Below, piece by piece: positions 23,691-33,086 of a stretch of DNA of 34,027 bases. The DNA is from Anaplasma capra (GTDB lineage: Bacteria > Pseudomonadota > Alphaproteobacteria > Rickettsiales > Anaplasmataceae), in assembly GCF_025628805.1 (NCBI RefSeq), contig NZ_JAOTBG010000011.1:1-34027 (forward strand). The letters are read 5' to 3'. The notes below the pieces were generated by a model. That model saw only the letters and a list, made by a program, of their open reading frames with translations. It searched no databases and was not told the origin of the DNA. Numbering within the stretch: the stretch's first letter is position 1; every line of letters begins with the position of its first letter. Position numbers and translations under genes: made by a program.

Positions 23691-24554
23691 GTAGTATATA
23701 GAATACCTAAAAAGTCCCATACACGCGTTGTGCGAAGGTTGCCCCTTCTCTTTGAATACTGCAATGGCGCGGGCGATGAACGCTGCATTCAAACCAGCTG
23801 CAAGAACTTCATACAGCATCGGCTTCTTTACAAATAAGCCAGGAGATGTAGACACCGCTGCCAAAAGCGCGCTGTACAACAGTATGTACAATCTGGTTTT
23901 CTGTATGCAGTGTACAGGCAACATGGGGACCTGTGCCTTTTTGTATTCTTCAAAGGTTAGTAGGGAAATGGACCAAAAGTGTGGGGGCGTCCACATGAAT
24001 ATTATCGCAAATAGGGATAGGCTCTCGAGTGATGGTGTACCGGAAGCCGAGGTCCAACCTATTATTGGGGGGAATGCACCAGCTATACCTCCGATTACTA
24101 TGTTTTGGGATGTGCGTCTCTTTAGCAGCATAGTGTAAACCACTGCGTAGAAAAAGATGCTCCCCGCCAACAACAGCGCAGATGTATAATTCACCGTTAT
24201 TGCCATCACGAATACTGACAGCATGGAAAGTACCATGCCGCATTCCAGGGCTTGCTCTTTACAGATTCTTCCAGAGGGTACTGGCCGATTCTTGGTACGA
24301 TCCATAACCGCATCGATATCGCTGTCGTACCACATGTTAAGTGCACCCGCAGCCCCCGAACCAAGAGATATACATGCTATAGATACGAGCCCTATAAGGG
24401 GGTGGATAGCCTCGGGGGCAATTAACATCCCGGTTATGGCGGTGAACACCACAAGGCACATAATTCTGGGTTTGAGTAGCTGCACGTAGTCGTAAACAGA
24501 GGAAAAAGCCACGGGTCTTTTTTCCTGAGATGTCTCGCTAAAAGCTACTGTCAT
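23649..24554 (-). CDS. ctaB: Protoheme IX farnesyltransferase (heme O synthase)
   Basis: CtaB farnesylates heme b to heme o, a step towards the heme a of cytochrome oxidase. The 301-residue integral membrane protein has the polyprenyl-diphosphate-binding motif NMWYDSDIDAVMDRTKNRP, the second conserved region FMWTPPHFW with FEEYKKAQVPMLPV, and seven to nine hydrophobic helices. It starts nine bases after coxA stops, so it is the last gene of a coxB-coxA-ctaB operon. Its last 14 codons overlap the acidic tail of bamD on the other strand. Confidence 0.96.
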   Translation of the reverse strand: MTVAFSETSQEKRPVAFSSVYDYVQLLKPRIMCLVVFTAITGMLIAPEAIHPLIGLVSIACISLGSGAAGALNMWYDSDIDAVMDRTKNRPVPSGRICKEQALECGMVLSMLSVFVMAITVNYTSALLLAGSIFFYAVVYTMLLKRRTSQNIVIGGIAGAFPPIIGWTSASGTPSLESLSLFAIIFMWTPPHFWSISLLTFEEYKKAQVPMLPVHCIQKTRLYILLYSALLAAVSTSPGLFVKKPMLYEVLAAGLNAAFIARAIAVFKEKGQPSHNACMGLFRYSIYYLFLLFAAVTICGY

Positions 24555-24563
24555 GACGTGCCC

Positions 24564-26120
24564 TTAATCTAGCCTGGGAATTTCCTCAAAAGTGTGGAAC
24601 GGAGCAGGTGAGGGAACGGTCCACTCCAGAGTATCTCCCCCCCACTGATTTGCCTCCGCCGCTTTGCCCCTCCTCAGGGTGTACACTGCAATCGCTATAA
24701 ACAACAGTGCAGATGCGAAAGACAGAGCCGCACCCACAGATGAAACATAGTTCCATGGAGCGAAGGCATCGGGATAGTCGGGGATTCTTCTAGGCATTCC
24801 TGCAAGCCCAAGAAAGTGCTGTGGAAAGAATGCTACGTTTGTTGCGATGAAGGTCAGCCAGAAATGTACCTTGCCCATAAATTCGGGATACTGCCTACCA
24901 GACATTTTACCTATCCAATAGTAAAACCCGGCATACGCTGCAAAAAGTGCTGCTATTGACATCACGTAGTGGAAGTGTCCAACAACGTAATAGGTGTCAT
25001 GCAGTGCCTTGTCCACTCCACCGTGTGAAACAACTATGCCGGTCAGCCCCCCGATCGTGAAAACGAAAATGAACCCTATCGCAAAGAGCATTGGGGTTTT
25101 CAGCTCTATTTTCCCTCCCCACATAGTGGCTATCCAGCTGAACACCTTAACCCCAGTCAGTACTCCTATCAGCATGGTTGTTACGCTGTAGTACGTCACC
25201 ATCTCCACGCTTAGGCCTGTAGTGAACATATGATGTGCCCAGACTACCATTCCTACTGTAGCTATCCCCACCAGTGCGAATACCATCCCCAAGTATCCGA
25301 AAACGGCTTTGTGGGAAAATGTGGATACCACCTGGCTTATGATCCCGAATGCTGGGAATATTATTACATACACTTCTGGGTGTCCAAAGAACCAGAATAG
25401 GTGTTGAAAAAGCAGAGGATCACCCCCACCTGCTGGGTTAAAAAAGCTGGTGCCAAAATTACGATCAGTTAGAAGCATCGTGATTGCACCGGCCAACACA
25501 GGAAGCGACACTATAAGCATGAATGAAGTAAGCAATATGGTCCACACAAATAGCGGCATCTTAAGCAATGTCATGCCATGGGCACGCATGTTGAGAATTG
25601 TTACTATGAAGTTTATGGATCCTACTATTGAGGAAATCCCTGCCAGATGTAAGGCAAATATGGCAATATCCACAGATGCATCCGGATGAGACGATAAATA
25701 TGAAAGAGGTGGGTATAAAGTCCAGCCGGTTCCGGGGCCACTTCCAATCAGAACAGAGCAGAACAACAACGCAAGCGATGCTACAAGCATCCAGAAACTG
25801 AGGTTGTTTAGTCTTGGAAATGCCATATCTGGTGCGCCGATTAGTAGGGGCACAAACCAGTTCCCGAACCCCCCGGTAAGTGCAGGCATTATCATGAAAA
25901 ATACCATCACAAGCGCGTGTCCGGTGACCATAACATTGTAAAGTTGATAGTTCCCGTTCAGCACGTCTATGTGTGCTAGCTGTGCGCGCAATATCAGTGA
26001 CAGTAGGCCCCCAACCACCCCACCTATTATTGAGAAGATGATATACATCGTGCCTATGTCTTTGTGATTTGTGGAGAACAACCACCGCTTCAATCCACTA
26101 GGCGCATGATCACTGTTCAT
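24564..26120 (-). CDS. coxA: Cytochrome c oxidase subunit I
   Basis: CoxA is the catalytic subunit of the aa3-type terminal oxidase, reducing oxygen and pumping protons. The 518-residue product has 12 membrane helices and the metal ligands: the heme a His in [20 protein letters not shown], the His-Tyr crosslink site in [17 protein letters not shown], the CuB histidines in [11 protein letters not shown], and the heme histidines in [22 protein letters not shown] near the end is typical of alphaproteobacterial and mitochondrial subunit I. GGGAGG lies about nine bases before the ATG. It is preceded by coxB (60-base gap) and followed by ctaB. Confidence 0.98.
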   Translation of the reverse strand: MNSDHAPSGLKRWLFSTNHKDIGTMYIIFSIIGGVVGGLLSLILRAQLAHIDVLNGNYQLYNVMVTGHALVMVFFMIMPALTGGFGNWFVPLLIGAPDMAFPRLNNLSFWMLVASLALLFCSVLIGSGPGTGWTLYPPLSYLSSHPDASVDIAIFALHLAGISSIVGSINFIVTILNMRAHGMTLLKMPLFVWTILLTSFMLIVSLPVLAGAITMLLTDRNFGTSFFNPAGGGDPLLFQHLFWFFGHPEVYVIIFPAFGIISQVVSTFSHKAVFGYLGMVFALVGIATVGMVVWAHHMFTTGLSVEMVTYYSVTTMLIGVLTGVKVFSWIATMWGGKIELKTPMLFAIGFIFVFTIGGLTGIVVSHGGVDKALHDTYYVVGHFHYVMSIAALFAAYAGFYYWIGKMSGRQYPEFMGKVHFWLTFIATNVAFFPQHFLGLAGMPRRIPDYPDAFAPWNYVSSVGAALSFASALLFIAIAVYTLRRGKAAEANQWGGDTLEWTVPSPAPFHTFEEIPRLD

Positions 26121-26180
26121 ACAACTGCCTCCCTAAACAAGCAGGTACCTGTAAGCTCACCGGGCAAACGGTGGGCAAGG

Positions 26181-26969
26181 TCACCCAGCGCTATCCTTCT
26201 GCTTTGCCACCCATTCGTCAAATTTATCTCTGGTTACTGCCTCAACCACTATAGGCATAAAACCATGCAGTCTACCGCAGAGCTCGGAACACTGCCCATA
26301 GTAAACTCCGGGCTTCTTGACCGAAAACCACGCTTCGTTCAACCTTCCGGGAATTGCGTCAACTTTGATACCCAGCGCTGGGACTGCCCAACTGTGTATT
26401 ACATCTCCAGCAGTTGACTGTAACAAAACCACCTCACCTACGGGTACTACCATCCGATTGTCTACCTCGAGCAGGCGCAACTCTCCACTCTTCAGATCGG
26501 AATCATTTTTCATATAGCTATCAAACCGTATTCCAGCTTCAGGGTACACGTAGGACCAGTACCACTGATAGCCTATAGCTTTTACGACAACATCTGCCTT
26601 GGGAATCTGCTGCTCCTTTCGAATGAGTTTCACATTGCTTATGGTGAGAAGCCCAACAATTAGCAGTGGGACCAAGGTCCACAACACCTCAAGAGTGACG
26701 TTGTGTGAGTTTCTGTTGTTGAACTCTACCTCTTCACCTCTCCTTCGCCGGAACTTGATAAGCACGTATACCATTAGAGAAAAGACGACCACCGCGACTG
26801 CAGACATAACCAACATGGTGAAATTATGAGACTTAGCTATCAGCTCCATGATTTCTGTTGCGGGCTCCTGGAACCCAATCTGCCACGGGCGTGGTGCACT
26901 AGCCTCTAAGCTGGATCCTAGCAGCAATTCGCAAAAAAACAACACACCCACAATGAGCGCACGGAGCAT
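26181..26969 (-). CDS. coxB: Cytochrome c oxidase subunit II
   Basis: CoxB carries the CuA centre that receives electrons from cytochrome c. The ATG at 26969 gives 262 residues with a clean signal peptide (MLRALIVGVLFF to about EASA), two membrane helices (about residues 50-75 and 95-115), the GYQWYWSYVYPE aromatic region, and the CuA site made by His in GDVIHSWAVP and GQCSELCGRLHGFMPI. The frame extends up to a TTG at 27035, which has a GAGGA nine bases upstream; that longer form would put an Arg inside the hydrophobic segment and is less likely but cannot be excluded. It is the first gene of coxB-coxA-ctaB. Confidence 0.95.
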   Translation of the reverse strand: MLRALIVGVLFFCELLLGSSLEASAPRPWQIGFQEPATEIMELIAKSHNFTMLVMSAVAVVVFSLMVYVLIKFRRRRGEEVEFNNRNSHNVTLEVLWTLVPLLIVGLLTISNVKLIRKEQQIPKADVVVKAIGYQWYWSYVYPEAGIRFDSYMKNDSDLKSGELRLLEVDNRMVVPVGEVVLLQSTAGDVIHSWAVPALGIKVDAIPGRLNEAWFSVKKPGVYYGQCSELCGRLHGFMPIVVEAVTRDKFDEWVAKQKDSAG

Positions 26970-27275
26970 AAGGAAAAACCCAGCGAAAGCCAAAATACAC
27001 CGCCGGATGGTACATTGCAGTAGTGGAAATGGCAAGGCTTTTATTCCTCATGATCGGCAACCGCTGATTGGGGTAACACACCCTTAACCACGTACAGCGG
27101 GGGGAATAATTCCACCTGATGCGCAAACAACATGAGAAATGAAGCTTCCCCAGAAGCGGCGCTGTGCAATGCCATACAGAGGGGGTGTATACTCAAGCTT
27201 CGTAGTATGAAACTGCAGCTGTGTGTCCGTGACACAAATCTAAAATCCACGTGTAGGGTGCTAGGCGTAGCAGGC
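26970..27275. other. Spacer between lysC and coxB
   Basis: No gene is supported in these 306 bases. The part next to lysC forms a strong hairpin (listed separately). The part next to coxB should contain the oxidase operon promoter, but the best pair I can find (TTGTTT-16-TATTCC on the minus strand near 27105-27135) is weak. Confidence 0.35.
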
Positions 27276-27282
27276 CTACACG
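27250..27282 (-). terminator. Probable lysC terminator hairpin
   Basis: CGTGTAGG (27250-27257) and CCTACACG (27275-27282) are perfectly complementary, and inside them TGCTA pairs with TAGCA around GGCG, giving a long two-part stem across the lysC stop codon. On the minus strand it is followed by GGATTTTAG, a short T-run, so intrinsic termination is plausible but not ideal. Confidence 0.45.
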
Positions 27283-28514
27283 CAGGGCACGCTTTCACGG
27301 TCTAATGCAAATTCCGTGTGGAGGAGATTTAGTGCCGATTCGGCATTCTGTGCATCTATCAAAACGGTGATTTTCATCTCAGAAGTGGAGACTGCTAGTA
27401 CGGCTATGTCGCTGTTCGCTAACGCATTGAAAACCCTGCTTGCCACGCCAGGACGCGATATCATGCAGGTTCCTACCAGAGAAACCTTTGCCAGGTTGTC
27501 TATGACCATGAGGCGTTCATACATTATGCTGTTTCTGTGCCGCGTCAGGATGTCCTGAATTTTGTGCAGATCTTCCTCCCGGACGGTGAAAGTAATGTTG
27601 CAAAACTCGCCACACATGGTTTGTGTTATTATATCAACGTCTATGTTGTTTTCCGCTATGGGGGAGAGTACTGCTGCCATACCCCGGGTTGCGGGTACCT
27701 GAATCAACGACGCACATGCTATTTTTTTGCTTGCAGTGATTCCGGTGATAATTTTGCTTTCCATTTCTTCCTCACGCTCGAAAGACACCAACGTGCCCTT
27801 TGTTTCCTGAAAAGTTGACAGGGCATAGATGCGCACACCGTGCCGCATGGCTATTTCCACGGAATGTGCGTGCAATATTGCCCCACCAGATGCCGACATT
27901 TCTACCATGTCGTTATACGTTACGTGATTAAGCTTACGTGCATTCAGAACCAAGCTTGGGTCTGCTGTGTACACTCCTGTGACGTCCGTATAAACATAAC
28001 ATGTATCCAGATTGAGTGCAGCGGCTATAGCCACCGCGGATGTGTCTGAGCCTCCTCTACCCAGGGTCGTTATATGTGAATCATGGACCCCCTGAAATCC
28101 CGCAACAACCACAACCTCGTACTCATTCAAAAGTTTCAGCAAGGAATCTGCATCTATCTCCGTAATCCTAGCTCTTGAGTGCTCTGCCGTTGTTTTTATT
28201 GGTACTTGCCAACCCATTCTAGACTTTGCCTTGATGTTTTTATTCTGCAAGGCGAGCGCTAGAAGACCGCACGATATCTGTTCCCCAGAAGATACTGCCA
28301 CGTCATATTCCGAGAGCTGGGTGCCTGATGCCAGATCTGCAACTTCCCGTGCGCTTGCGACAACCTCGTCCGTGAAACCACCCATGGCTGAGACTACAAC
28401 CACCAGCCTATAACCACGCTCCACGTACTGCTGTACTATTCCGGCAACCCGCAGTATGCATTCTATATTTTTTAGGGATGTGCCTCCAAACTTTTTTACA
28501 AGGATTCTGCCCAT
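27276..28514 (-). CDS. lysC: Aspartate kinase
   Basis: Aspartate kinase phosphorylates aspartate, opening the route to diaminopimelate and lysine. The product has the N-terminal kinase motif RILVKKFGGTSL, SSGEQISCGLLA, GRGGSDTSAVAIAAAL and YTDVTGVYTADPS. Two C-terminal ACT domains follow (about residues 255-405, with AVLSPIAENNIDVDIITQ and FNALANSDIAVLAVSTSE), which normally bind the feedback inhibitor. The ATG at 28514 (412 residues) starts at the conserved kinase; the frame is open to an ATG at 28583 that would add 23 unconserved residues. A monofunctional LysC fits DAP synthesis for the peptidoglycan-like wall reported in some Anaplasmataceae. Confidence 0.95.
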   Translation of the reverse strand: MGRILVKKFGGTSLKNIECILRVAGIVQQYVERGYRLVVVVSAMGGFTDEVVASAREVADLASGTQLSEYDVAVSSGEQISCGLLALALQNKNIKAKSRMGWQVPIKTTAEHSRARITEIDADSLLKLLNEYEVVVVAGFQGVHDSHITTLGRGGSDTSAVAIAAALNLDTCYVYTDVTGVYTADPSLVLNARKLNHVTYNDMVEMSASGGAILHAHSVEIAMRHGVRIYALSTFQETKGTLVSFEREEEMESKIITGITASKKIACASLIQVPATRGMAAVLSPIAENNIDVDIITQTMCGEFCNITFTVREEDLHKIQDILTRHRNSIMYERLMVIDNLAKVSLVGTCMISRPGVASRVFNALANSDIAVLAVSTSEMKITVLIDAQNAESALNLLHTEFALDRESVPCV

Positions 28515-28740
28515 GTCCAAAGTTACATATCGCACAGTTGTGGATTGTAGCAGCTTTGTTGATTGTTGGACAAATAATTTCATAAGCGAACTTCATAGGT
28601 GAGGCTTACAAGAGGTAGATGCCCGGCGAGTCTTGTGTTTTGGATGCCATTGTTATGGCGAGGGGTGTGCACTTTCTTTGATGTGGGAGACACGCTCGGT
28701 ACACAAAAGTGGTTACCGCTTGAAGAAGGGGCAAGGTTTT

Positions 28741-28770
28741 GCTACCATACCCGGCTCTGGGTATGGTAGC
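28741..28770 (+). promoter_or_regulatory. Perfect 12-bp hairpin at the metG start
   Basis: GCTACCATACCC (28741-28752) and GGGTATGGTAGC (28759-28770) are exact reverse complements around GGCTCT. The 3' arm contains the ATG at 28763, so if translation starts there the initiation codon would be hidden in the stem; if it starts at GTG 28784 the hairpin lies in the leader directly before a GGGGG Shine-Dalgarno-like run. It could be a translational switch, an operator, or a terminator for an upstream transcript. Confidence 0.6.
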
Positions 28771-30325
28771 TTCGGGGGTTCTAGTGGGGGGAAGTGAGTG
28801 CTTTTATGTTACGACTCCAATATATTACGTTAACGATACGCCGCATATAGGGCACTTCTACACGACTCTGATATCCGATGTTGCTGCGAGGTTCAGGCGC
28901 CTAGGCGGCGGTCAGGTGAAGTTTACTACTGGCACTGATGAACATGGCCAGAAAGTTGAGGGTATGGCCCGCGCCGAGGGTATACCGGTGCGCCAATTTG
29001 TGGATAAAATAAGTGATTCCTTTAGGAAGCTTGTAGAAGTTTCTGACTTTAGTTGCGATGACTTCATACGCACTACTGAGGAGCGGCATAAGCGGGCTGT
29101 GCTTGCGCTGTGGGAGCGCCTTAGAAGCAACGATCAGATATATCTTGGGCACTATGCCGGGCTTTATTCGGTCCGTGATGAGACTTTTTACCAAGAGCGT
29201 GACTTAATTGATGGTAAGGCCCCAACGGGCGCTGAGGTGGAGTGGATCGAGGAGCCAGGGTATTTCTTCAAATTGTCTGAGTGGCAAGAACCTCTACTTA
29301 GGTTCTATGCGGCTAATCCGGGGTTCGTAGTTCCGGAGGGTAAATTCAATGAGGTAATAAGCTTTGTAAAGTCTGGGCTCCGAGACCTATCCATTTCTAG
29401 GTCGAAGAAAAGCCTATCTTGGGGGATTGAAGTACCAAATGACGCCGAGCATATAATATACATCTGGGTGGACGCGCTATGCTGCTACTTGGCATTGTTG
29501 GGGTTTCCTGAAGTTGAGCATGCAGACTATAAAAACTACTGGGAAGGCAGCAGTGCGGTAAGCACACACGTTGTGGGTAAGGATATACTGAGGTTTCACG
29601 CTGTATACTGGCCGGCTATTTTAATGGCTGCTGGGCTACCGTTACCCAAGCGGGTGTTGGCGCACGGCTGGTGGCTGAATGAAGGCCAAAAAATATCGAA
29701 ATCAGTGGGCAATGTAATAGATCCATTCGCATTGATAGAGAAGTACGGCCTTGATAATTGCAGATATTTTTTGCTCAGCGAGACCCCAATAGGGAATGAT
29801 GCAAGCTTTAATGACGTGAGTTTTGTTGAGCGTATAAACTGCGATTTGGCTAACAACTTTGGTAATCTAGTCCAGCGTACTATAACGCTTGTGCACAGAG
29901 AGTGCGGAGGAAAAATTCCGGAGGTGGAAAGCCAGCTGCTTAGGGGAGAGGAAGCCCTGATGGACTATGAAGCGGTGCTGGGGCAGTATAAGGAGTATAT
30001 GTCTGAGTATCGCTTTTTCGAAGCGCTCAGGTTTGTTATGGGTCTGTCCTCTGCGGCCAATGAGTATGTTGCAAAAAGAGCCCCGTGGAAACTGTTTGCA
30101 ACAGATAGAAAGCTTGCGCAGGCAGTGGTGTTTAAGCTACTTGAGTACATAAGGTGTATCGGCATTATGCTCCAGCCCTTTATTCCTAGTTCTGCATCTC
30201 AGGTTCTGAGCCAGGTGGCACTTCCTGAAAATAAAAGACGGTTCGAGTGTTTTTCCGAAGCTTGTCAACACAACATTGCCCTGGGTGATCCAGTGCCCGC
30301 GTTCCGCAAGCTTGATCTTGTGTAA
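28763..30325 (+). CDS. metG: Methionyl-tRNA synthetase
   Basis: MetG charges tRNA-Met, including the initiator tRNA encoded at the left of this window. It is a class I synthetase with FYVTTPIYYVNDTPHIGH (HIGH motif), GTDEHGQKVEGMA, APTGAEVEWIEEPGYFF, HVVGKDILRFHAVYWPA, and KISKSVGNVIDP (KMSKS motif). An anticodon-binding helical domain ends it. The zinc-knuckle cysteines of the E. coli type are absent, placing it in the shorter MetG subgroup, and there is no C-terminal tRNA-binding domain. Start choices are TTG 28739, ATG 28763 (520 residues, used here) and GTG 28784 (513 residues, with GGGGG five bases upstream). The hairpin at 28741-28770 bears on this choice. It diverges from lysC. Confidence 0.94.
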   Translation: MVASGVLVGGSECFYVTTPIYYVNDTPHIGHFYTTLISDVAARFRRLGGGQVKFTTGTDEHGQKVEGMARAEGIPVRQFVDKISDSFRKLVEVSDFSCDDFIRTTEERHKRAVLALWERLRSNDQIYLGHYAGLYSVRDETFYQERDLIDGKAPTGAEVEWIEEPGYFFKLSEWQEPLLRFYAANPGFVVPEGKFNEVISFVKSGLRDLSISRSKKSLSWGIEVPNDAEHIIYIWVDALCCYLALLGFPEVEHADYKNYWEGSSAVSTHVVGKDILRFHAVYWPAILMAAGLPLPKRVLAHGWWLNEGQKISKSVGNVIDPFALIEKYGLDNCRYFLLSETPIGNDASFNDVSFVERINCDLANNFGNLVQRTITLVHRECGGKIPEVESQLLRGEEALMDYEAVLGQYKEYMSEYRFFEALRFVMGLSSAANEYVAKRAPWKLFATDRKLAQAVVFKLLEYIRCIGIMLQPFIPSSASQVLSQVALPENKRRFECFSEACQHNIALGDPVPAFRKLDLV

Positions 30326-30359
30326 GCGCGAGGTGCACCTGGATCACGTTTGGTTGGTC

Positions 30360-31061
30360 CTATCCCTGTACTTTCCACGCGCTGTGGAGCGAGGTTATGC
30401 CGTTACATATGCTTTGGTGAGTTACGTTAAAGAAGCCTGCATCTGCTATTTCCTGAGAAAAATCTTCTGGGGACGGGAATTCCCTTATGCTACGCACCAG
30501 GTATGTGTATGCGTCAGAATTTCCCGCAACTAATTTTCCCATGTTTGGTATGACGTGGAAGGAATAAAGATCATACAATGCCCTAAATAATCCCTGCTTT
30601 TCTACGGGAGAAAATTCGAGACAGAGAAATCTTCCGTGAAGTTTAAGTACGCGGTATGCCTCTTTTAAGGACTTTTTTCTGTCTGGTATATTGCGTATCC
30701 CAAAGGTGATTGTGTAATAATCAAAAGAGTTACAAGCAAAGGGTAGGCTCTCTGCACTGGCGCACACCCAGTTTATGTTAGCGCAACCAGCGTTGATTGC
30801 TCTATCTCTTCCAACTTCCAACATATCTGGGTTGATATCACAAACAGTTACGTGTAGGCCTTTATGCCTCACTAAAGCCCGCACTGCTATATCCCCGGTT
30901 CCCCCAGCCACATCCAGCAATGCGCCGGTGCCGCGTACGATCTTCCTGCATAATTCTCGCTTCCACAGCCTGTGTAATCCGAAGCTCATACAGTCATTCA
31001 TGAGATCATAGCGCGGCGCTACTGTGGAAAAGATCTCATTGACTTCCGGCTGTAGCGGCAT
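30360..31061 (-). CDS. ubiE: Ubiquinone biosynthesis C-methyltransferase UbiE
   Basis: UbiE uses S-adenosylmethionine to methylate the quinone ring during ubiquinone synthesis. The product shows VNEIFSTVAPRYDLMNDCMS, SAM motif I LLDVAGGTGDIAVRAL, motif II region SLPFACNSFDYYTITFGIRN, and VLKLHGRFLCLEFS. The ATG at 31061 gives 233 residues; the frame is open to 31112 but that part lies inside hslU and is not conserved. It begins four bases after the hslU stop and is probably the last gene of hslV-hslU-ubiE, a grouping with no obvious functional link. Confidence 0.94.
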   Translation of the reverse strand: MPLQPEVNEIFSTVAPRYDLMNDCMSFGLHRLWKRELCRKIVRGTGALLDVAGGTGDIAVRALVRHKGLHVTVCDINPDMLEVGRDRAINAGCANINWVCASAESLPFACNSFDYYTITFGIRNIPDRKKSLKEAYRVLKLHGRFLCLEFSPVEKQGLFRALYDLYSFHVIPNMGKLVAGNSDAYTYLVRSIREFPSPEDFSQEIADAGFFNVTHQSICNGITSLHSAWKVQG

Positions 31062-31065
31062 TGCG

Positions 31066-32514
31066 CTAGAGTATGAACTTTGATAGGTCCATCTGCCGCG
31101 AAATATCCTCAAGCTTTTCTTTCACGTGATTGCCGTCAATAACGTAGGTTTTTCCTTTGTTTTCTGAAGCGTAGTAGCTAATGTCTTCCATAAGCTTTTC
31201 CAGTATTGTGTGTAGCCTTCTGGCGCCGATGTTCTCTACCTCTCGGTTAACAGTTGAAGCTATTTCTGCTATTGCAAGTACCCCATCCTCAGTGAACTCC
31301 ACATTCACGCCTTCCGTTTCCATTAGGGCGCGGTACTGCCTTAGTAGATTTGACTCCGGCTCAGTAAGAATTCTTATCAGGTCATCCCTGCTGAGTGGCT
31401 TGAGCTCAACCCTAATAGGCAGGCGTCCCTGCAATTCCGGTAATAGGTCCGAGGGCTTAGCCAGGTGAAATGCGCCAGATGCTATGAACAGAACATGATC
31501 AGTGGTTACTGTGCCGTACTTTGTGCTTACACTAGTTCCCTCGAGTAGCGGTAGGAGATCACGCTGAACGCCTTCTCTGTTTACTTCGCCTCTCACCTCA
31601 GTCCTGGCAGCTATCTTATCTATTTCATCCAAGAATACTATGCCTTCGTTACTTGCGATGTGCAGCGCTTCTCTGACTATCTTGTCTTCATCAATGAGTT
31701 TTTCTGTCTCTTCATCGAGCAAGATTTCCCTTGCCTCTTTTACCGTGGTTTTAAACGTCTTAAACTGCTTATTTCCCCCAAGCATTTTCTGCACTATCTC
31801 GTTGATGTTCATGATTCCCACCTGGCTACCGGGCATGCCCGGTACATCGAAAGAGTGCTGAACATTCTTGTTTTCCTTCACGCTGATAGAAATTTCAGAG
31901 TCCTCAAATTCTCCAGCCTTGAGCCTTTCTCTAAAGGCACTTTTCGTTTCTTCACTTGCTTCAACACCGACCAGGCAGTTGAGTATGATTTCTTCAGAGG
32001 ATTTTTGTGCCTGTTTAGCTACCACCTTCCTGTGCTTTTCTTTAACTAGCAGAACAGCTCTGTCAACCAAGTCACGCATTATTGAGTCAACATCGCGCCC
32101 AACGTAACCTATCTCGGTAAATTTGGTGGCTTCCACTTTGATGAATGGAGCCTGTGCGAGCTTAGCCAAACGGCGAGCTATCTCCGTTTTACCCACGCCG
32201 GTGTGTCCAATCATCAGTATATTCTTGGGGATAATCTCGTCCCTGAGTGGAAGAGGTACGCGATTTCTGCGCCAGCGACTCCTAAGCGCATTAGCCACTG
32301 CTTTTTTTGCTTCTTCCTGACCTACTATGAACCTATCAAGCTCCCTGGTTATTTGGCGAGGGGAAAGATCACGCACTTCATGTTCCTCTCCGGGCTCTGC
32401 GCTGCCTTCAATCCCGGCTCCTTTAGGCCCGCAACCGCCGCTTTGGTTGGGATTCTTACCTTCATCTGATTCTGAGCTGCCAACGCCCACGCCTGGTTCG
32501 CCGGAATACATCAT
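31066..32514 (-). CDS. hslU: HslU ATPase subunit of the HslUV protease
   Basis: HslU is the AAA+ unfoldase that feeds substrates to HslV. The 482-residue product has LSPRQITRELDRFIVGQEEAKKAVANALR, Walker A MIGHTGVGKTEIARRLAK, the GYVGRDVDS pore motif, the inserted I-domain (about residues 155-285), Walker B IVFLDEIDKIAAR, the sensor region ELQGRLPIRVELKPL, and the C-terminal DLSKFIL that docks into HslV. About 48 Gly/Ser/Glu-rich residues precede the conserved start, an extension lacking in E. coli HslU. Its ATG overlaps the hslV stop codon (TAATG), so coupling is expected. A second ATG follows immediately. Confidence 0.97.
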   Translation of the reverse strand: MMYSGEPGVGVGSSESDEGKNPNQSGGCGPKGAGIEGSAEPGEEHEVRDLSPRQITRELDRFIVGQEEAKKAVANALRSRWRRNRVPLPLRDEIIPKNILMIGHTGVGKTEIARRLAKLAQAPFIKVEATKFTEIGYVGRDVDSIMRDLVDRAVLLVKEKHRKVVAKQAQKSSEEIILNCLVGVEASEETKSAFRERLKAGEFEDSEISISVKENKNVQHSFDVPGMPGSQVGIMNINEIVQKMLGGNKQFKTFKTTVKEAREILLDEETEKLIDEDKIVREALHIASNEGIVFLDEIDKIAARTEVRGEVNREGVQRDLLPLLEGTSVSTKYGTVTTDHVLFIASGAFHLAKPSDLLPELQGRLPIRVELKPLSRDDLIRILTEPESNLLRQYRALMETEGVNVEFTEDGVLAIAEIASTVNREVENIGARRLHTILEKLMEDISYYASENKGKTYVIDGNHVKEKLEDISRQMDLSKFIL

Positions 32515-33086
32515 TACCCCTCTATTTTCTCCATGATAATATTATTGTTAGTATAGACACAGATCTCCGAGGCAACAGTCATAGCTGCTGTGACTATGTA
32601 CTCCAGAGTCATGTCTAAGGCAAGCTCATCTCTGGCGCTACAAAGCGCCCTAGCTGCTGACAGGGCAAAGTTTCCCCCCGACCCTATGGCTGCAATTCCG
32701 TTTTCTGGCTCTAGCACGTCTCCGCTACCAGAAACTACCAGGGAAACAGACTTGTCTGCAACTATCATCATGGCCTCTAATCTTCTTAGATACTTATCTC
32801 TCCTCCAATCCTTTGCCAGCTCAACGCACGCGCGCATCAACTGACCTGGGTGCTTTTCCAGCTTAGACTCCAGCCTTTCGAACAGAGTAAACGCATCAGC
32901 TGTAGCCCCTGCAAACCCGGTTATCACCGCGTCATCAGCGAGGCGCTTGATCTTCCTTGCGGAAGTTTTCATTATCGCGCTACCCATAGAAACCTGTCCA
33001 TCGCCCGCGATCACCACGCTGCTACCCCTTCTTATACACAGGATAGTAGTTCCGTACATTGTGTAGTCGTTGTCTCTGTGATTCAT
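32514..33086 (-). CDS. hslV: HslV proteolytic subunit of the HslUV protease
   Basis: HslV is the proteasome-like threonine peptidase. The 190-residue product has a short propeptide ending in MYG, then TTILCIRRG with the catalytic Thr13, [36 protein letters not shown], and [14 protein letters not shown]. The ATG at 33086 is preceded by GGGAG with a seven-base spacing; Met10 is an alternative. It is the first gene of hslV-hslU-ubiE and diverges from the long spacer before the next plus-strand gene. Confidence 0.97.
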   Translation of the reverse strand: MNHRDNDYTMYGTTILCIRRGSSVVIAGDGQVSMGSAIMKTSARKIKRLADDAVITGFAGATADAFTLFERLESKLEKHPGQLMRACVELAKDWRRDKYLRRLEAMMIVADKSVSLVVSGSGDVLEPENGIAAIGSGGNFALSAARALCSARDELALDMTLEYIVTAAMTVASEICVYTNNNIIMEKIEG

